A stretch of DNA of 64,000 nucleotides from an uncultured Collinsella sp. (GTDB taxonomy: Bacteria > Actinomycetota > Coriobacteriia > Coriobacteriales > Coriobacteriaceae): contig UQHO01000004.1 in NCBI GenBank assembly GCA_900540995.1, forward strand, positions 1 through 64,000, in the 5' to 3' direction. How positions within the stretch are numbered: position 1 is the first letter of the stretch; each line of letters starts with the position of its first letter. The notes beneath the pieces were generated by a model. It made no database searches. It was not told the DNA's origin and saw only the letters and a program-made list of their open reading frames with translations. The position numbers and the translations under genes were made by a program. Positions 62,120-64,000 of this stretch are shown piece by piece.

Positions 62120-62797
62120 TCACTCAAAATCTTCTTGGCCCAAATCGGCATATAGCCTGCGTTTGCGAATGTAGCCGAGCACGGACTCGCTCGTAAGATA
62201 GCGCACGCTCATGCCGCGGGCAACTCGCTTACGAATGTTCGTCGAGCTGATCGCCAGCGCCGGAATCTGAATATAGCGCACGTCGAACGACAGCCCCGAC
62301 TCTTTGATTCGGGCACGCGCCGTATCGATATCAAAGCCCGGTCGTGTCGCCGCAATAAAGGTAGCAAGCTCAGCGATTCGTTCGGCATCATGCCAGGTCA
62401 CAATATCGATAATCGCGTCGGCGCCCGTAATAAAGTAGAGCTTTACCTGCGGCGGGTAAAAGTCGCGAAGGGCATGAAGCGTATCGGCCGTATAGGTTAC
62501 GCCCGGGCGGTCGATCTCGAACCGGCTCGCCAAAAAGGCCGGGTTCGCAGCGGTAGCGAGGACCGTCATGGCATAACGGTCCTCGGCAGGCGTCACCGGC
62601 TTGTCAAGCTTAAAGGCAGGAGAGCCCGCCGGCATAAAGAGCACAGCGTCCAAGTCGAGCGACTCGCGCGCCTGCTCGGCGGTCACCAGGTGCCCGTAAT
62701 GGATGGGATCAAAGGTGCCACCCATAATACCGAGCCTAAACTCCTGCCCGTCCTCTAGAGGAAGCTCGGGCAAACCGATTCCACCGCGCAGCGACAT
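62120..62797 (-). CDS. nadD: Nicotinate-nucleotide adenylyltransferase
   Basis: Joins nicotinate mononucleotide and ATP to deamido-NAD. The 225-residue product has LGIMGGTFDPIHYGHLVTAEQ (nucleotidyl-transferase HxGH motif as HYGH) and the C-terminal SSTNIRKRVARGMSVRYL. A 20-residue extension precedes the core. It starts 3 bases after the obg stop. Confidence 0.95.
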   Translation of the reverse strand: MSLRGGIGLPELPLEDGQEFRLGIMGGTFDPIHYGHLVTAEQARESLDLDAVLFMPAGSPAFKLDKPVTPAEDRYAMTVLATAANPAFLASRFEIDRPGVTYTADTLHALRDFYPPQVKLYFITGADAIIDIVTWHDAERIAELATFIAATRPGFDIDTARARIKESGLSFDVRYIQIPALAISSTNIRKRVARGMSVRYLTSESVLGYIRKRRLYADLGQEDFE

Positions 62798-62800
62798 GGC

Positions 62801-64000
62801 TTACTCGCCCTCCGGTGTCTCGGTATCGTCCGCGGCATCCGCCGCATCGACAACCTCGACTCCCTCATCCGCAGCATCGGCCACGTCAATGGCTTCAACG
62901 GCAACGTCCTCGCCAGCATCCTCGAGCTCCTCGTACTCCGAGAAGTCCTCGGCGCCCTCAAAGTCAAAGGCGCGCTGGCAAATGCGGACCTCGTCGCCCG
63001 CACGGCAACCGGCCTTCTCGAGCGCGTCGTCAACACCCATACGCGCAAACTTATGCTGCAGGTAAATGACGGCTTCCTCGTTTTCCCAGTCGGTCTGGAT
63101 GACCATACGCTCAATGGCACGACCGACCACGCGGAAGGCACCGGGCTCTTCCTGGACAATGCGGAAACGCTTCTCGCGCTGCAGGCGGCGGCGCTCCCAT
63201 TCATCGTCGCGCAGAACGACCGGCTCATCCGAGACAGCCAACTCGGCGCGCAGCTTAGCCACCTGCTCGCCCACGGCAAGCATCAGCGTGTTGAGGCCGG
63301 CGCCCGTCACGGCAGACACGGCAAAGAACATATGTCCATCGTCGAGCGCTGCGCGCTTGAGGTCGGCAATCTTATCGGCCGTGCCCGGCGCGTCGCACTT
63401 GTTGGCAACAACGATCTGCGGACGCTCCGAAAGCTCGGCGCCATACTGCTCGAGCTCGCGGTTGATGATGCGATAATCCTCGACCGGATCGCGATCCTCA
63501 AAACCACCCGTCATGTCGACGACATGCATGATCAGAGCCGTACGCTCAATGTGGCGCAGGAACTGGTGACCCAGGCCCTTGCCCTCGCTCGCGCCCTCGA
63601 TCAAACCGGGAACGTCGGCAACGACGTAAGAATATTCGCCGGCACGCACCATGCCGAGATTCGGCACGAGCGTGGTAAACGGGTAGTCGGCGATCTTGGG
63701 GCGGGCGGCACTCATGCGCGCGATGAGAGATGACTTACCCACCGAGGGGAAGCCCACGAGCGCGGCATCGGCCATGAGCTTCATCTCGAGCTCAATCCAG
63801 TGCTCCTCGGCCGGCTCGCCCAGCTGGGCGAACGCGGGCGCGCGGCGCACCGACGTCACAAAGTGCGTATTGCCGAGACCACCGGCGCCACCAGGGGCCA
63901 CGACAACGCGCTCGCCATCATGCACCAGATCGGCAATCTCGAACATCGGGGTCTGCGTCTCGGGGTCGAGCTCGCGCACCACGGTACCCATAGGGACCTT
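62801..64000 (-). CDS. obg: GTPase Obg, 5' end cut by window
   Basis: Ribosome-associated GTPase for 50S assembly and stress control. The visible 399 residues run from KVPMGTVVRELDPET to the stop at 62801; the N-terminal half of the Obg fold is outside. G motifs are GFPSVGKSSLI, DVPGLIEGASEGKGLG and NKCD. A C-terminal OCT domain (FRVVGRAIERMVIQTDWENEEAV) is followed by an acidic Asp/Glu/Ala tail of about 60 residues. Confidence 0.95.
   Translation of the reverse strand, partial: KVPMGTVVRELDPETQTPMFEIADLVHDGERVVVAPGGAGGLGNTHFVTSVRRAPAFAQLGEPAEEHWIELEMKLMADAALVGFPSVGKSSLIARMSAARPKIADYPFTTLVPNLGMVRAGEYSYVVADVPGLIEGASEGKGLGHQFLRHIERTALIMHVVDMTGGFEDRDPVEDYRIINRELEQYGAELSERPQIVVANKCDAPGTADKIADLKRAALDDGHMFFAVSAVTGAGLNTLMLAVGEQVAKLRAELAVSDEPVVLRDDEWERRRLQREKRFRIVQEEPGAFRVVGRAIERMVIQTDWENEEAVIYLQHKFARMGVDDALEKAGCRAGDEVRICQRAFDFEGAEDFSEYEELEDAGEDVAVEAIDVADAADEGVEVVDAADAADDTETPEGE

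Overview
This 64 kb window is a dense, GC-rich bacterial chromosome segment of about 60 protein genes. It holds no rRNA, tRNA or CRISPR array that I could see. The gene content fits the actinobacterial class Coriobacteriia, and a Collinsella-like gut anaerobe is my best guess. The evidence is a mIHF-type integration host factor next to gmk and rpoZ, a bifunctional AdhE, pyruvate phosphate dikinase with its DUF299 regulator, a class 1B dihydroorotate dehydrogenase (PyrD/PyrK), TrmFO, the non-mevalonate isoprenoid genes dxr and ispG, frequent GTG/TTG starts and strong NNC/NNG codon bias. The genus is inference. Nearly all genes lie on the minus strand; rpmB, adhE with a small kinase gene, and dinB are on the plus strand.

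Layout: 1-2.7 kb holds pnp (cut by the window edge) and rpsO. 2.8-14.3 kb is a housekeeping run transcribed lepA, dus, hemW, a DnaJ-like membrane fusion, dnaJ, mtaB, phoH, ybeY, dgkA, era, recO. 14.4-18.8 kb has rpsT, holA and the DNA-uptake genes comEC and comEA. 19.0-21.5 kb is mihF-gmk-rpoZ-thiI. 21.7-27.1 kb is the pyrimidine operon pyrR-B-C-K-D-F behind a PyrR-type leader. 27.4-32.6 kb is an accessory-looking island: rpmB, a REP-associated transposase flanked by inverted repeats, adhE and an APH-fold kinase. 32.7-42.8 kb runs rpsB-tsf, then pyrH-frr-uppS-cdsA-dxr-rseP-ispG-proS. 43.0-49.6 kb runs rplS, rnhB, yraN, comM, dprA, trmFO, xerC. 49.8-53.9 kb holds ppdK, which appears frameshifted, and its regulator. 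53.9-59.5 kb holds rpsP-khpA-rimM-trmD-lepB and glyQ-glyS. 59.7-64 kb has dinB and obg-nadD-yqeK-rsfS.

How it works together: most of the window is translation, ribosome assembly, RNA decay, envelope lipid and nucleotide synthesis. Overlapping stop/start codons point to long polycistronic units, many ending in clear intrinsic terminators. Several promoters share an extended -10 of the form TGC-TAnnnT. Four competence genes (comEA, comEC, dprA, comM) suggest DNA uptake capacity.

The most unusual items are: a dispersed REP-like repeat family with a resident RAYT transposase; a J-domain/zinc-finger protein whose C-terminal half is replaced by membrane segments; an RseP protease with an inserted winged-helix-like domain; a ppdK reading-frame break; phased short repeats upstream of ppdK; and a xerC reading frame that extends upstream without any standard start codon. 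I did not find a wholly new multi-gene defence or metabolic system.
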